The notes below the pieces were generated by a model, which had not been told where the DNA came from, did not search any database, and worked only from the letters and a program-made list of their open reading frames with translations. 64,000 nucleotides of DNA, taken from Cloeon dipterum. Its lineage: Eukaryota; Arthropoda; Insecta; Ephemeroptera; Baetidae. Location of the stretch: the NCBI RefSeq assembly GCF_949628265.1, contig NC_088790.1, forward strand, positions 22,324,545 to 22,388,544. The letters run 5' to 3'. The position numbers and the translations under genes are program-made. Shown here piece by piece: positions 23,530-36,400 of the stretch (within the stretch, counting starts at the first letter, position 1; each line of letters opens with the position of its first letter).

Positions 23530-24876
23530 TATTTAAACACCTGTACGCTTAAATTATACAAAATAAATAGTTTATCATCAAAAAGAGATCAAATCGCACT
23601 TAGTAGTTAAAATAGAGTGGAAGTATGTAGTGTATAATACGATATTGAACAAATTAAAAAAGAAAACAACACTACTTTTAATATAATCACCAATTCTGAT
23701 ACCCTTTTCGACCAACTTCACGGTAGGATAGGGCAATAACAAAATATTGTTTCTTCCTATCAGACCGGGAAGTTGTAAATTAAGCGGAGACCGTGAGTCC
23801 AACATATAAATATTAACAAATCTGATAACGTGTGGAAGTAGAAACTAAGGCACATCGAGCCAAAAGAGATAGCTAGTTAAAAAAATCTAAAAAATCAGCC
23901 TAAAAGCAGCCAATATAAATCTCTTTATGAACTATTATTTATGTACATAATATCCAACAAAAATGAAAAAGCCAACAAGAACGAAAGCGAAAACCGCAAA
24001 AATGCTGTGCTATGTGGGATCTGGTTCATTTTGTTTTTCTGCTCATCTGCTCTGCAGCATTGTGTTCTGGCCCAGTCTGACCTTTATATGATTCTGACCT
24101 CCGCCTGTGATGTGTGTAATGTAAAATGTATCCTTGCATCCCATATGATTGATCACGTGTGGAGTGTTCAGTGTGTAGGTGGAGAGTGGAAAAGTACACA
24201 AACTACCACGCCCACATTGTACGCCCTCCGCCCTCTTTTTCATTTGCGCGGTGGAGGCGGAATCATTATTTTTCACCAGTGATTGAACAGAACTATCTAA
24301 TCTAGAATCTATTTCTCTGCTAGGTCATCTAGGTTAAAGGACAGTATTCACTCAGCAATTATATCTACGCTACGGGGAAGAACGGTGAGGGTGAGGGTCA
24401 TACCAAAAATATATTCGAATTTTTTTTAATTAATTGCATGCAATGCTGTGTTATATTGATAATAATTATGAAATCTTACACTGTCATAATCGGTCATAAT
24501 TCATAATAGTGATTTGAAAAGTTTTGCACGCTGCGCTTTCTTTGGGGCTGATAATAAGAATGAAAGCTTTTGGATTCGTTTAAGTTGAAAATAATCATGC
24601 TTCACATCTGTATCTCACAATCAGATCTATATCATACATCAATCAGCATTTTTCTTGTGCGCATCAATTCCCTGGATTCCTAGAATTCCAGCGAAAATTA
24701 ATAACCATATTCTTACTGACACACATTCTATTAATTAATTATCTCTGAATTACATTTCAATTTTATACTAACAGATTATTTGAACCTGGTAAAATTTTAA
24801 TTATAATTTTATTTTTAACCCCCCAATAAATTTATGAATTTTTTACAGTTGAATCTGTTTTGTAGCATATTCCATC
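23530..24876. other. Intergenic region between EcKinase-like gene 2 and HSCB
   Basis: About 1.35 kb, AT-rich, holding the kinase poly(A) signal (23562) and the upstream region of HSCB. A moderately GC-rich stretch at about 24000-24280 is open in more than one frame, but no protein family is recognisable. Nothing else is supported. Confidence 0.35.
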
Positions 24877-25716
24877 ATGCTGTTGTGGCCATCCTGTCGA
24901 AGTGCAGTTTCACCTCTGCTGCCACTGCTGTCGTCGAAAGTGCTAAAGCCTGATGTGCAGGCGTCAGTGGCCAAAAGCAGAGCCATGTTCAAGGCGTCGA
25001 AAATTGCGTGCTGGAAATGCGGCGCTGACAAGCCGCTGGACAACTTTTTCTGCAATAAGTGCAGCGCTCTGCAAGAACCCAACCATAGCTCCACCTATTT
25101 CCAGATGCTCGGCGTCGACAGGAAATTCGACCTGAAGGTGGCAGAACTGACCAAAAAATTCAGAAGTCTGCAAAACCTTGTCCACCCAGATAAATTTGGC
25201 AGCAAATCTCAGGTATTTTATTGGTTTCAAAATGTGTTAATTATATTTTTTTACTGAATTTCTTTGCACAGGATGAGTTGCAGCACTCTGAAACCCATTC
25301 TGCCTTGCTCAACCAAGCATACAAAACCCTGCTGAAGCCCCTGGATCGAGGCCTTTACCTGCTGAGTTTGGAAGGAATGTCGATAGAGGAAGACACCATT
25401 CAGATGGACCCAGCCTTTCTGATGCAAATAATGGAGCTCAACGAAGAGCTTGAAGCAGCCAGCTCGAGCCAGTCTATTTTGAAGCTGGCAGAGTCTAATG
25501 CCAAGATTTTAGACGAATACACCAGGTGACATGTTGCAATTTTGCAACCCTCATATTGATAAACTGATTTAATTTTCATGTTTCAGGAATATCGACTCTG
25601 CCTTTGCTGAGAAAAACCTGGAAAAGGCTAAGAAGCTCCTGGCTGAAATGAAGTATTATGCAAGCTTGGATGAGAAAATCAAAGAGTTAAAAAGTAAACT
25701 GGGTCTAGTTTCTTAA
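24877..25716 (+). CDS. HSCB: Iron-sulfur cluster co-chaperone HSCB, mitochondrial
   Basis: Three exons, 24877-25212, 25272-25525 and 25587-25716, give about 239 residues (human HSCB 235). HSCB is the J-protein that brings ISCU and its Fe-S cluster to the mitochondrial Hsp70 HSPA9. The N-terminus is basic/hydroxylated and acid-free, as in a mitochondrial presequence. It is followed by the animal-specific zinc-binding CxxC pair, CWKC (Cys45/48) and CNKC (Cys59/62). The J domain starts at about residue 72 (TYFQMLGV) and has the essential HPD at 103-105 (VHPDKF). After the SALLNQAYKTLLKPLDRG helix comes the acidic C-terminal three-helix domain that docks ISCU (MDPAFLMQIMELNEELEAA). All expected parts are intact. 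The next gene on the same strand starts 1.28 kb downstream. Confidence 0.95.
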
Positions 25717-26991
25717 ATGTGTTATTGAAGAATATGAAAGATTGTTTATTTGTTTACAATCTGTTAATCAGATGAAAATTGTTGCTGATTGTTTGTCTAT
25801 TTGAAACTGAATATCCATTAAAAATAGGACTAAATTTTGTATTGTCTTGCCGCGCAATGATTTTACAAACATCCTGTGATTACAATTTCTGTCCTCTTCA
25901 AGTCGCGATTGAATTATATGTACCATTGTATTTTCTCAAATTTCTTAAGATTCAATTCAAATGGACACAAATAAGAAAGCAATCACTTGTGTCCAGGGTT
26001 TTCAAATTTTGCAATGCGCAAAAATGCATCATTGGTTTGGGGCTTTCCGCATTTTTCGTTGAGTCTCCAAATTTGACCACCAATTAAGGTCATGTTTTTT
26101 GCCAATGAAAAAGTGTGAAAAACCCTAAAAAATTTGAATAGATTTTATGTGTAATCAGTTGCTCAATTTTATTCTTTTGAATTAAAATTTTGACTCTAAA
26201 AATTAAATATATTTATCTCCTATTCTGATTCACGTCTGTGTTTTGAAAAAACGCAAAATTTTAGAAATCCCCGATAAAAAAGGTTCTCGTGATGCAGTGG
26301 GGGTTTCTGGAAAAATGCGGGATTTTGCGAGCTCTGTTCTCTGCTCGCATCTATTTTGCTGCAATAAACATGAAATAAATTAAAATCCACGCAATATTTG
26401 GAAATTAAATTGTGTTAAATTGTCAAAATCTATCTATATTTAAAAAGTCTTAGTTTGCTATAGCAAAAGATGTGAATCATAATATTTTTGCTCTAGATCT
26501 CCTATAGTTCTGTTCTAATAAATACTTTCCAACTTAAATACTACTCGCAAACGCTTTTTATGCCCTTTTTGATTACCTCGCAATTTTACATTCTTGAACA
26601 TTTATAACGCAAAAATTGTAATAATAGTTTAAAAGCTATGACAGCTTAATTGCATGTACTTGACCCCTTTAGGCAATTTATTATGGTTTTTCAAAATTTG
26701 GTTGCACAATACAATTTCCGGAAGAATTAAATTTGGAATATTTGCGCGAGATGTGGCTCTTTATTTGGTGGTCAAATTCTTTCGCGCCAGCTGGAATCAA
26801 CCAATAGCAACGCAGTAGGGCGCGGCAACCGGAGTAAGAGAATTTTGCTGTTTATTAGTCAGTAGTCAGAATTGCAAGGTCAAAAACGCGTCGCACGTTT
26901 GGCACGTTATATTATTTTGGACGCTGCAGCCTGGACGGCCTTGACGATATTTGGGCCCCAATTCACCGCCGCTCCCTTTTATTCCCGAAAA
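25717..26991. other. Intergenic region between HSCB and the zinc-finger gene
   Basis: About 1.3 kb of AT-rich sequence without an exon. Two 14-base inverted copies, AATTTGACCACCAA at 26070-26083 and its complement at 26765-26778, stand about 690 bp apart and are noted as a possible element boundary. The last 200 bases (26800-26990) are GC-richer and probably the zinc-finger promoter and 5' UTR. Confidence 0.4.
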
Positions 26992-29694
26992 ATGGACTCC
27001 CTCATGAGCGAGGTGAAATTTTAATAGATCTTTCGTTTCATACACGATTTTTGTCGTTTATCCTTTGGGACAGTCATGAAGATTGGCGTTGTATGACAAA
27101 TTTACTATTTTGCAGATGGAGTTGCTCCTTTCCAAGATCAAAGGGCTACCAGAAAGCGAAAGAAAGCTCGCTTTTCAAAAAATTCAGCAGCAGCTTGGTC
27201 CTGACACAAGTGCAAATGAGATGTGTGGATTTGGTGATGGAAATGCTGTGCTGCCTGAGGCTGTCATTGAGGAAAAATTTCAAAATTCATTGGATTACGG
27301 TACACCTCGGATTCATGAGATAATCACGGATTATTTATTTAAAATAATGATTATACATTTAGGAAATAATGAAGCTGCATTTGAGGTTTATGTCGGTTTA
27401 GAAGAAAAAGAAAGAGAAGAAGCTGTTGCAGATGCCGTGACTGATGTTCTTGAAATCAGTCTAGGAACTGAACTAATGTGTGATGTGAGATTAAAATTTT
27501 ATTTTTAAATTTTTAATTTCAATTTTAAACTATTGCAGATTTGTGGTATAAGTCTAAAAAACAAGCCTTCTCTCAGGATCCACTTGAAATCGCATGAAAG
27601 CAAGAGATCGACTTACCAATGCAACATTTGCCAGAGGAATTTCTTTGCGGTTTCAAATCTAAGTAACACAGAAAAGTTGTCTTAACTGCAAACTCTTAAT
27701 AACGCTTGTACTAAAAAGAGGTGCATTTAAAACGACACGCAAACCAGAGGGACTTCTCATGTCCGCATTGTGAATACAAGTCATTCACTAAAAACGACCT
27801 TGATCGCCACATCGCCACTCACACCATGAAATATGACAACATTTGCGAGTACTGCGGCCGCACATTTTCTGCCAAGAGACTGCTCAACTGCCACATAAAG
27901 ACCGTCCACACCGACGACCGCAATGACTTCTGCTGCGCCCTGGTAATGCCTAAAACGTACTGATGATTTTTTGCCACTAACATTTTTTTAACTTCAGTGT
28001 CCACACAAGGCTAAGTTAAAAAGCAACTTGCGAGTGCACATCAGGCTGAAGCATCTCGGCGACTACTACACACACGTTTGTCCCGTTTGCGGGCTCAAGG
28101 TGGCCATGAGAAGCGCTTTCGTCCAGCACATGCGTGCGCACACTGGTGACAGGCCCTTCAAATGCGACCTCTGCCCTTCTTCCTTCGCCTCCAGAGGCAG
28201 ACTCAATGCACATGTCACTAATATCCACAAACCTAGAGAGTTCACCTGCGAAGTGTGCAGCAAAAAGTACGTATGTTTCGCTGGCTATGTATTTATTATA
28301 GTTTTCTGTGGAAAGATACACAGTATGTTTTATTCTATCTCCTTTTAGTTGTAGGGATTTTTATATAATTTACAGAAAAATTACTTCACTGCATGGAATA
28401 ATCCAAGAATTTGTGCAATATCTTATGGTTGGGTGATTGGGCCTCTTGTATATCCATGATTTAATTTCCATCTGATTTGAACATGGGATTTTCAAGATCA
28501 TTCTTGCCCAATCTAGCAGAGGCGTTTTTTAAGTATGAAAACCCACAAAAATGCATCTTGCATTGGGTTTATCTTATTTATAAATTGTTTAATATTTTTT
28601 TTAATTAAGGGGCTCTTATCTGACAAAATTACCAACTGTGTTCAAATTAGAGTTATCTCAAAATATCGCCACAATTTTCAGGTTCGCCACAAAGCACCAC
28701 CTAAACAGACACACGACCACCCACCTTAACTCAAAACCAAACGCATGCCCTTTCTGTCAGTTCGCTTGCAACATGATTGGCAATTTGACGAAGCACATCC
28801 GCAACTCGCACAACAAGCCGGACTTCAGTATGCGGGACTTCAAGAAGCAGAAAAACCAGCGAATCGGCAAAGAGAAAAAGAGTTGGACTGAGAAAGGGGA
28901 GCATGTGATGGGACAGTACTTGGACAACTTGTCTCTCACGCTGGGTAGAAAGGTGAAAAATTTAAGCAGTTTAGAAAGTTTTTCTATGTCATGATCATAG
29001 ATCACAGTGGAAGAGCTGAAAGTGCAGGAAGAAAGTAAACAGAAGCATTTGTCTGAGGTCGTGGAAAAGGCCAAATTGGATCGCATCAAGAAGATAACAT
29101 CAAAAGAGCACTCCTATTTCCAGAAGCCAAATCCACCTGCCTTTAGCCTTCCTCACGTACTGCCCAACATTTACACTGAAGCGATCGCCGCTGCAAACCT
29201 CGACTTCAGCACCTCAAATATGTCCGAGTTGCCCAACTTGCTTGCCGACAACAGTGAAGGTTTCTGCGTGGACGCTTCCAGTCTGATCATGCCTGGCGAT
29301 TTGAACGAGCCTCTTTTGCCAAACTTTAACGACATGCTGCCGCTTGGACTTGAGAACTACTCCATGCCTACGCTAGACTCGCAACCAAACTACTTTGTCC
29401 AACTGCCAAGCGGGGAAAAGGTAATTTCTTCTCTTTTTACATATATGCTAGGGTTAAATTTACGCTTTTAGAGTGTGGAGTATTTTTCTTGATAACAAAA
29501 TGATACATTACAATGCCTTGTTCTAGGTGCATTTCAATGTTCAAGATCAGCAGATGAGCATGGAGCTGCCTGTTCTTGGCCAGGCGGATAACAGCCTTCA
29601 CAGTGAATTCCTGCCTGCCACTAATACTTACATGATCGTCTTGGCGGAGCCCAGCAACGAGACAATGCAGCTGGACACGATTCAACTCCAGTAG
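26992..29694 (+). CDS. C2H2 zinc-finger protein with nine fingers
   Basis: Nine exons join in frame: 26992-27012, 27116-27484, 27539-27662, 27719-27942, 27998-28266, 28682-28952, 29001-29420 and 29527-29694 carry the frame after the 21-nt first exon (eight coding exons in all). The product is about 621 residues. Nine C2H2 fingers lie at about residues 129-400, from MCDICGISLKNKPSLRIH to CPFCQFACNMIGNLTKH. Exon joins within fingers 1, 2, 5 and 8 restore perfect C-x2-C spacing, which confirms the splice choices. For example, using donor GTACGT at 28267 rather than GTATGT at 28271 gives SKKFATKHHL. The N-terminal 120 residues are acidic and match no BTB, KRAB or ZAD domain I know. The C-terminus is acidic/hydrophobic and could be an activation domain. 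It is a probable DNA-binding transcription regulator; its target is unknown. An AATAAA sits at 29913-29918. Confidence 0.9.
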
Positions 29695-29912
29695 CATTCG
29701 GTGAGTACAATTTGAAACAATCTTTTGGTACAGTCACATAAAATGGGTAGTTTTTTTTATTGAAAAAGTGCTTTAAAAACGGCAGTAGTTTGAGATAGAA
29801 AAATGGCAACGAGCTATCAAAACACACACACGCGCCTCTTTTAAATGCAGCCTTACGTCTAGAATTCTAGTAGTGTTTTCATGCTTTGGTAAAAAGTTCA
29901 ATCATCCCGTGG

Positions 29913-29918
29913 AATAAA
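29913..29918 (+). terminator. Poly(A) signal of the zinc-finger gene
   Basis: AATAAA 219 bases past the zinc-finger stop codon and about 100 bases before the hyaluronidase stop on the other strand. The two genes are convergent, and this is the only canonical plus-strand signal in the gap. Confidence 0.5.
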
Positions 29919-30014
29919 CAGACTACTCACTGTGAGTAGTCAGATCACAACAAATCCCGCCACTGAGCCAGTCCACAACCTCCAACACCAAAAGTTTTGT
30001 GCTCTCCACGTGCT

Positions 30015-33000
30015 CTACTTATTGCGAATGGTCCTCCTACGTAATATTTTCACAATCGGGTCCAGGAAGTAGTTTGTCCAGAAGCCTTCAGGCAGGTTGG
30101 ACCTCTTCAGCTTCTTCCCTGTAAGCCGCTTTTCCAGTTCGGCGACAGACGCCGTACGTATGTGCTGCACCGCTGGGCCCAGCGTCTGTTCGACGTATTT
30201 TTGCAGCTTCAGACACTTTTCCTTCGAGTTGACGTCTTTGGAGCTGCCCCACAGGACGACTCCCTTCAGTCCAAGGGTCCTTGGGCCGGCGATGCTGTTG
30301 TACACATCCTCCTAAGCACGCAAGGGGTTAAATTCCAATTAAAAATTTGGTCCAAATTGTGCGAACCTCTGTCAAATACTCCTGCTCGTCGTAGTACCTG
30401 TACCACACATACGGCAGGACGTCCGGTCTCTTGGGTTTGATTCTATTTGCCAGCCTCTTGGCCTCATTAACCCTTCCAAAGACGAATTTATAGTGCTGCT
30501 CCGGCGTCAGCTTCTGCCTGCTCATGTACAGCGATGGAAACAAGGCATCGCTCCCCGAGTACAGCCAGTTCAGTCTGCAGAAAAATTTTATTTGTTTTGT
30601 TTTTTTACGAGTTCAATTTAAAATACTCTCACTCGTTATTCTCGGTTTTGACCTCTGCAGGGCAGTCAAAGCCCTTGTTCTTGGGCGAGTAATTGTAGCA
30701 ATAAGGAAAGGCGTAGTATCCCCATCGCGCGCGCGGCCGCAGATCTTTGGCCAACATGAGCGTTTTCTCCATGAAGAGCCGCCCGTACTGCTCAAACCGT
30801 TTCTCCGCCTGCCAATCGTACATGTTATGTTTTAAATTTCAGTATCAATTTATGATGCAAATTAAAAGTAGACGCTGGTGCGTTATCGCTAATTTTTCGC
30901 GTGATTCGCCAATCCAGCAGGTGATTCCCACCCGCATTCCCGATCAATCGCGATTATGACGGCGTTATAACTCATCTCATTCTCCATATTTTTTTAACAA
31001 AAAATGACACTTTGTTTACACGCAAATTTAACGACAATGCCCTGATAATGCTCATGCGGTGAACTCTGTCTGTTTGCCATTTCGCCGAGTGTTATTGACA
31101 TTGGCACTTGGAAGCAATGTGCTTTTCATCTTCTTCTAAATGCGCGATGACAAAGCGGAAACGTCAACTGCGTGATTACCTCATTCTCGATGCTCTCTTT
31201 GGACCAGAACGGGTGCAGTTTCTTCTCCAGCGCTTTGGATTTGTCGCGGTAGATGTTCAGCGACGCCCAGTTCTGCCGATATGTCGGTCTCCAAGACTCG
31301 AAATCGATCACTCCCACGCCTGAAACAAATTACAAATAGTTAATTTTGCTATATTTCTCCATTTTGGCGGTCATAAAAAGTCAAACTCGGTTAGCAATGA
31401 CCTCTTGACAGCGACTAAATTTTACGCAGCTGCCCCCTTGAACTTAATGCATCAGATTCTGTCAATTGAAAATGCATTCCCTATCTCTTATGCACATGCT
31501 GGTGACGCAAGAGAAACGCGCCGGCGACAATAATTGTTTTATTGTCTCCATTGGAAAATTCAAGCTTGATTCTTTGAAACCGATAAAAGCGACGCGTTAA
31601 TCAAAAACAAACACTGCACTCGACAAAATGCAGCAACAGCAGCCCACATTGGATCCCCCAACACTGACGTGACCTTATTTCAGTTTGCATCAACCGGCAT
31701 TGAACTTCAATTTCACTTTCCAACGCTCGACGCAATTCCGTTTTAATATCTTTTTTCGGTAACTTAACGTGTGATCTTGACCTACCTGACCAAACGAAAC
31801 GGGGTTTTCTTAGTAAGTGTCCACCTTGAATTTTAAACATTTCTCGACACCTTTTATCTGAAAAGGCATGCGCGCGGAGGAAGTGATAATTGGCGCAATA
31901 CCCAGAAGAGGAATAATAATTATTAATGCGGCCGTGAAGATTGTCAATGCAAATTTTCCAAACCACACGTGTTACGTGTTGCAAAAAGTGAAAGTAAATT
32001 ATCGAAAAAATAATTATTTCTTCGACGCATTGCACCACAAGAATAAGGAACGCAGTGAAATAACAATTAACTTTTATCACTGGAAGCGTCAAGTTGCATC
32101 GCTGCCGTTATCAAGTGAAAATACAAAAAGCGGACATTGACAAATGGATCCGAGTGTCAAAGAATGGTGGTATGCGCCCGGAAAATTCTTTATTTAAATA
32201 AAAACCGCGATAAACTTGACTGATACAGTCAAACGTGATTCAGACATGAAAAATGTGAATGTCATAAAATGCACTTACTTTGCACAATTTAAGTTAAAAT
32301 TACTTTTTATCGTCTCTTGGTGGCATTTTAATTGCATGTCTGTACAATTATTACTTTATTATTATTATTTTTTTTTTAAATATAATTATAAAAAACATTA
32401 TGTTTAAGTGCTTGCTCTTGAGCAATAATTTAACAGTCACATAATATGAAGACTTAAAAGCGGTTGATTTTAAACAAGTTTAACTTAAAATTCATTTACA
32501 AACTCCAGATCAAAACAATGGAAAATTATGCATTTGACATTAAATTCGATTTCGAATATTTAAGAAACTCCAAAAGCAACTATTAGGTTTCCTTCTCATG
32601 CTGTAACTTTTAAATAAATTTAAAGTTAAGTGTTAAATACCAAATTAAAAAAGATGAACTTGGTGATGAAATTACTTCATAGATTTTGTTTTGCTAAAGA
32701 ACTTCTGATCAAACCTGAGGGGCCTAAACAGCCTCTGCGCAGGGAGTTTCTTTTATCTTAAAATTTAACTTTCACCACACAAATTTTTTGGAACAAATTC
32801 CATTTTTCTGCTCTTTTATCTTCATTATTCTATGCGAATATAATTTTAAGGCACTTGAGAAAATCTGATAAACTTGCTGGTTTGCAACTTTCCAGCATGC
32901 GTGATTTGGCATCACGGGACGAATGTCTAGCGTTTCAAAAAGTCCTCAGTGCGGAGGCAAGTGGCCCTTCAGTGGGCTGGGTCCCTGTGCGGCCTGGTGC

Positions 33001-33488
33001 GCCCATGTTATCCGTTCGCGGTATTATTGAGACCCGGGTTTCAGCATTCGTGTTATTGCAGTGCGCCCCCTTCCCGGTCCTCGGACAGGGATAAAAAGAG
33101 CAAAAAACTTACCAGAAAACATTGGGTTGGGGATGAGCTGATTGATGGATTCTTTCATTGCGTCGAGGTGCTGCGTGAGATTGCCGAGCTGCGGTAGGCC
33201 GCCGTTCCTGGCGATCACGCTGTACTTCTGCCTGCCGAAGATGCTCTCAAACATTCCCTCTTCCTGTGGCTCGTCGGTCAGGTAGGCAGGAAAGAGGCCC
33301 GGGTCATAGAGGATGACCATTGTGTCGCCACGGAACTGGTCGTTATCGTTCTGCGTGATGCCATAGCGTGTCGCGTCGAAGAAGACGCCGTGCTTGTGGC
33401 ACATAAACGTCGGAACGTTCCAGTGCACCTCAAACTGGGCCTTGGCACAAAGCACCAGGCCCAGAAAAATCAGTGTGCCGACGAGCAT
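30015..33488 (-). CDS. Hyaluronidase (venom/PH-20 type, GH56)
   Basis: Five exons on the minus strand, 33488-33113, 31319-31180, 30808-30633, 30574-30367 and 30311-30015, give 398 residues (honeybee venom enzyme 382). It cleaves hyaluronan and related glycosaminoglycans and is secreted. The start was chosen at MLVGTLIFLGLVLCAKA, a signal peptide; an in-frame upstream ATG would bury it. The family opening FEVHWNVPTFMCHKHG follows. The catalytic motif is GVIDFESWRP, with Asp131 and Glu133 at the positions of bee Asp111/Glu113. Further matches are RWGYYAFPYCYN, PSLYMSRQKLTPEQHY and GVVLWGSSKDVNSKEKC. The cysteines of the two conserved disulfides are present. A basic tail (KKLKRSNLP...RRRTIRNK) extends beyond the usual end. 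Intron 1 (1.8 kb) carries a dispersed repeat. Whether it acts in venom, saliva, reproduction or tissue remodelling cannot be told. Confidence 0.94.
32860..33095. repeat. Dispersed repeat, copy 1 (in hyaluronidase intron 1)
   Basis: Related to the copy at about 45.82-45.99 kb. Shared landmarks in order are CTTTCCAGC, GAATGTCTAGCG/AAATGTCTGGCG, GTTTCAA followed by an A-run, CCTCAGTGCGG, GCGGCC, TGTTATTCGCTC-like, and GCGGT.TTATTG.ACCCGG. The right end (33071-33091) also matches 21 bases in the arrestin intron at 8015-8035 on the opposite strand. The GC content is far above that of the surrounding intron. No inverted ends or target duplication were seen, and no coding capacity. A SINE-like element is possible but no clear tRNA-derived A/B box is present. 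Confidence 0.55.
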
Positions 33489-36400
33489 TGTGGGCTGGCG
33501 GGCGACCTGAGCGGCTGTGACGGTCAGTCCCTTTGACTCAGAGCTTTTAAGTGCCAGCCCGGAGTGGGAGCGCGCCGCGTGCGAATCTATTTTGTTTGTT
33601 ATCTGCTCGCGTGTGCTGCAGCCGCCGCCACCGCTATCGGCGTGCACCTGAACCTTTGCTTAGGGTTATTAGTGGCGAGTCCACTGCACTTTTCACTTCC
33701 ACAGAAGGATCGAAAATTGCACGCTAGAAAAGAAACCGTATTGATCTTATCGATATTTCTTCACCTTACAATTAATGACGTTGGATTACATTTATCAGTC
33801 GTCAAGTCAAATAACCGTTTACTATTATCTAACATCCTAGCCACTTCCATTATTTATAGTTAAAATTGCGTGTATTTAGGAAATCTTGCGGCTACTTTAA
33901 AAAATTTATCATGGTAGTAAATTAAAAGTAAAGAAAATTTTCCTTAACCTGTCAAAATGAAACGACAGTTACTCGCATTCACACGCCAGGTAATTAGCTC
34001 CACGTATATTCATTTAATTGTGCAATTTGAGCACAACCTTCTGTGCAAACCGCGTGCCAAGTGTAATTTATTCACTTGATGGACATGCAGACTGATTTGA
34101 CGTCACGAGGAAAGCAGAACCAAACTATTTTGATCTCGTTATGCGGTTATGAGCAACATAGCCACCAACCCGCCAACGTTATTGTTTAGTGGCGTCCTCT
34201 GTTTACATTTCTTGCAACAATTGTCAATGCCTGAGTAATATCAGTTTATAAATTTGAAATATTTTGAATAATTGGAAGCGGAAAAAAGGTTTGTAAAATT
34301 TTCTGCTAAAAAATGCATAAATTTCATTCTTACGGAAGTTTTTATTTAAATCGAAAATTAAAATAAGAAGAAATACATTGCAAAGGAAGTAAATAATTAA
34401 TTTCATGTTTTTTCAGTTAATTCTATAAGATTGAGTACCAAAATTTATGATAGATCTCTCAGTGCTAGTATAAATTCAGAATTTTTAAGATGTTGTACTG
34501 CTAAATCAGATCTTCTTTGTTTCGGCTAAAGCAATATTATTATGTATATCTAGATTTGTTATTATTTGGAAGCGTCTTCGCTTTGCACTTCTTGTCTTGC
34601 AACAAGAGCATTTGGTTGCAACAAAGACCTCATTGCCATTCGCTGCTCACGTGCCAGTTTGTCTCAGCACGAATTTGTCTTTGCACGAATTTTCCTATAG
34701 CCATCTGCAAGCTTAAAGCTTATTCCCAAAATTTTTTCTTAACTGCTTTATATAGTGTGCAGCGAAGTTAACAAAAGAATGAGCGTGCAATTGAAAATTC
34801 ATAGATGCAAGGAAGTAGGTACCAGCCAAACGATAGTTGGATTCGGGAATTCATCAGGCGAAATTTCAAGAGTCAACACTCAAGCGTATTAGAGTATATT
34901 CTGAACTCGCATTCCTAATTTAATAGGAATGCGTGCATGAAAGTATAATTGCTAATCCTTTACACATAATCAATATATTTCCAAGAGTTTGCTGGAATAT
35001 CAGAATTATCTGTAGAGTTACCACACATTAAAAAGTCACAAATATATTCAATATTCAAGAGAAAATCAACCAGTTTTGAAGCTTTTGACTAACTAGTTTT
35101 TAACAAGAACTTTGAAGATTAAATGATCATGAAATGCTCCCGCTTTGAAATATATTCGTGTGTTGAAACCTATGATCAGCATACGCTTCTGAAGTACCTT
35201 CATAAAAAAATTAATCAAAGCCCATTCTAAACTCGAGTAATTCCTCTCGTTCCAATTAGAATAGAATGTGGCACTCAGTTCTATCTAAATTGTGCGTGGC
35301 GCAGTGCAGTCTGTCGCTCCAGTTGTTCCCAAGACGGCGGTGAACCAAAGGAAAGTTCCCGTTGACCTGACCAGCCCTTGTTAAATGCAATACACTTCGG
35401 CTGACTCAAGACAAGAAGTGTCAGTGACTTTTGCAAAGGTGACGTCACCGCAAGGAATCATCTGTTTTGATTGACCTTGTCCGCCGGCACTGCTCAACAT
35501 CACTCGCATTTTATGACTCTTTTTGCCAATATTGAAACAAATGGTTTTTTTTCGCACTCGGGGATCGGAACACGGCGATGCACGTGTGCCTGTTAAATGA
35601 ATCATTTATTTCAATTATCCGCGGCTTGTGATGAGGGAGACTGATCGACGTTGTAATTACTATTTTGATGCATTTCCACGTTGACGTGTCAACGCATTAA
35701 TGCTGGCCCCCTTTTACTGGAGTGCAAACACATGCGTGCGATACACACTTAATTGTTTATCGTTTCGTTGAAAATAAAAACACGACAGCTTTATTTGTTC
35801 TAGCTAAACTCTCAACTTAAATTAATGTGCATTTTTGTTCCAAAGACAATTAAGCTTTATTGGAAAACTACTTCTAAGTAGCTTTATCGTTGAATGCTGT
35901 TTGGGAACTGTAGTGAAAGCGGCTTCGTAATTTATTCTTTAAAAACTTCACAGCTCAAGACAGCAAGTCTTTGAAACAAATATGCACATTATTTAAGTTA
36001 AGAGTATAGCTATTTTCAAATTGAACTCTAGAAGTTTCTAAATACGCAAATAGGCATTGTCTTAAGGAATACCTATTAATAGCTTTTGCCAATTATAAAT
36101 CAAACCTTTCATTTATTTCTATTTGCAACTTTTTCAAACTCAAGTCCACGCAGGTTAATCAGCTATTTGCTTGAAACCTTCGCCGCGATTGCAGACAGTA
36201 AAGATGACTCCTCTTTTCCACTAAACAAACTGGTGCGTTTTCCGTCTATTTACCTGGCTTAACAGTCAACCATAATGACAATAATGGTATGCGTTTATAC
36301 GCCTCATCCCTAACCTCGACTAACTAATAACGTCAAACACGCGCAGACCAAACAATAACAGAGTCAGCCAGCGACGCGCAATATTTGTCTTTCGCAAATG

